Assembly: GCF_017302985.1 (NCBI RefSeq)
Contig: NZ_JAFIMU010000004.1
Span: forward strand, 310,001 to 374,000
Length of the DNA stretch: 64,000 bases
DNA from: Corallococcus macrosporus
Lineage (GTDB): Bacteria > Myxococcota > Myxococcia > Myxococcales > Myxococcaceae
Reading direction: 5' to 3'
Shown: one piece after another, positions 63,901 to 64,000 of the stretch
Layout: each line of letters opens with the position of its first letter
Numbering within the stretch: the stretch's first letter is position 1
Translations under genes and position numbers: made by a program
The notes under the pieces: model-generated
Database searches by the model: none
Seen by the model: the letters and a program-made list of their open reading frames with translations, nothing else
What the model was told of the DNA's origin: nothing

Positions 63901-64000
63901 CTGCGCGCCCAGGTGGAGAAGATGGGGGAGATCAACCTCACCGCCATCGACGAGCACGCGGAGCTGTCCAAGCGCTTCGAGTTCCTCTCCGCCCAGCGTC
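60949..64000 (+). CDS. smc: Chromosome segregation protein SMC, 3' end beyond the window
   Basis: 1017 codons are visible and the frame is open at the window end. ATG 60949 gives MRIKRLDITGFKSFMERS. Walker A is GPNGCGKSN (31-39), the Q-loop region follows at MGEQSAKNLRG, coiled-coil arms run from about 170, and the hinge lies near 490-650 (KNYDGFDRGVRAVM, GLVADVLTV, FRTDGSITGGER). The C-terminal ATPase half is not in the window. SMC organises and segregates the chromosome with ScpAB. Confidence 0.96.
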   Translation, partial: MRIKRLDITGFKSFMERSVFSFDEGVTGVVGPNGCGKSNVVDAIRWVMGEQSAKNLRGRGMEDVIFNGSENKPPLSMAEVSLTFLVDDTDTLAPQYQGFSEITVTRRLFRNGDSEYLINKTVCRLLDITELFLGTGVGTKAYSIIEQGRVGLIVSSKPEDRRHLLEEAAGVTKYKARRKAAERKMEATEANLLRVNDITGELEKRLDTLSRQAKKAEKYRKLKARMREIDLHSASHRSLELMAEKRVLQSRLENLGGEEREGLDKVKELEEVITRRRAELDAEGAALQQYASEVHALESALQREAQELAYGRRDFEETHTRVESAQAELDALLARQAEVVQTMTAREAELSGIAGSYKEDEVAMAVALEEQRRVSVLQTEISLRLEQERAGLVAVATRLANHESNLVNLARQRADLEARRAKLAGELETLRAQEQELDSVRTQAAKHVEDTRHLASELAERRGQEEEALTRTREAFTENEVQVIALREELSDKRSRLASLEDIQKNYDGFDRGVRAVMVRAAEAAREQGIFGLVADVLTVTNARYERAVEAALGERLQHVIVDSREKGVELVEYLKGHAEGRGTFLPVPSGEQARAFVEPDLSGPGVLAHALKEVSCEPALEPVLKLLLGDVVIVQDLASAREYAEATPVPCTLVTLEGEVFRTDGSITGGEREGAAVGALQKKREIAELAAEVARVEERYNEILTRHYTLQKQMGQAEAVLKGLGKEQHAEEVNLASQEKDLHKASEDLARVRERLRSLEGEAGQLSQSHTALSNEEESSRGEVAHGQADREAREERVRQYAGELEGLRQRADSASADLMGLRVKVAAGSERGESARKELESLVSQRRDMEARVSRLQATVTDGRAKVEVLQGRLAELESTREQRAEEHRAAAETLESRRAAHTAATTEVREQDTAFRELRGRLDELMQGLSQITLREKEIGLELEHLAAGIRERYQLELSAELHNYHLLAPLSPEVESELKDLRAQVEKMGEINLTAIDEHAELSKRFEFLSAQR

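Noticed and set aside
60730-63957. 1075-codon open frame antisense to smc
   Set aside because: It mirrors the smc coding sequence; low-complexity His/Leu/Arg composition is the usual shadow of GC-rich codons.

Overview
The window is very G+C-rich and reads as a chromosomal segment of a myxobacterium (Myxococcota, probably the Myxococcus/Corallococcus group). The evidence is DUF4388/PATAN response-regulator proteins, an ELWxxDGT-repeat lipoprotein, a Ser/Thr kinase with a TPR tail, many lipoproteins, and housekeeping genes of deltaproteobacterial type. Species is inferred from gene content only.

Layout. 1-6958: DNA recombination block (yebC, ruvC, ruvA, then ruvB after an inserted lipoprotein gene and a metallo-hydrolase gene). 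6975-15747: lpxC behind a sigma-54-like promoter, a DsbA-like lipoprotein, a second DUF4388 protein, leucyl aminopeptidase and a Zn-phospholipase-like protein. 15876-22424: TauE/DUF1634 exporter pair, a RamB-like regulator with a TPR partner, fabF, and a thioesterase-TetR pair facing it across a palindrome. 22450-26600: a gluzincin lipoprotein, YceI, and a compact MNIO (DUF692) RiPP/metallophore cluster with a Cys-rich lipoprotein precursor. 26617-32638: four same-strand genes including an ECF-type sigma factor and a zinc-finger/kinase/TPR protein, headed by a LysM-C39 peptidase. 32975-40998: serC, a chalcone isomerase-like protein, an M13 peptidase lipoprotein, GlsB, a PA0069-type radical SAM protein ending in a clamp-binding-like motif, and a SUKH-like protein.

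41048-47949 is a genomic island inserted in the 3' end of tRNA-Gly(CCC). A 99-bp direct repeat (2 mismatches), containing 44 nt of the tRNA plus its terminator, flanks it. The left part carries a visibly AT-richer, tightly coupled five-gene operon on the minus strand: DUF6932 nucleotidyltransferase-like protein, XRE-ImmA/IrrE regulator-protease, DUF4186 protein, radical SAM enzyme, P-loop nucleotide kinase-like protein. A perfect 28-bp palindrome covers the first start codon. This is the best candidate for an undescribed system. The right part is a graveyard of transposase fragments, a broken PHP-domain gene and a truncated tyrosine integrase, so the island looks immobile.

47998-64000 returns to typical chromosome: a zinc-ribbon protein with a PLD-like protein, a PPC-type lipoprotein, a NADase-type glycan-binding-domain protein, murA-prmC-prfA (minus strand), an unlisted 39-residue very basic protein, CapA, a TPR protein, a CNNM/CorC transporter-like protein, a secreted protein, and the start of smc, cut by the window end. 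No rRNA or CRISPR array was seen.
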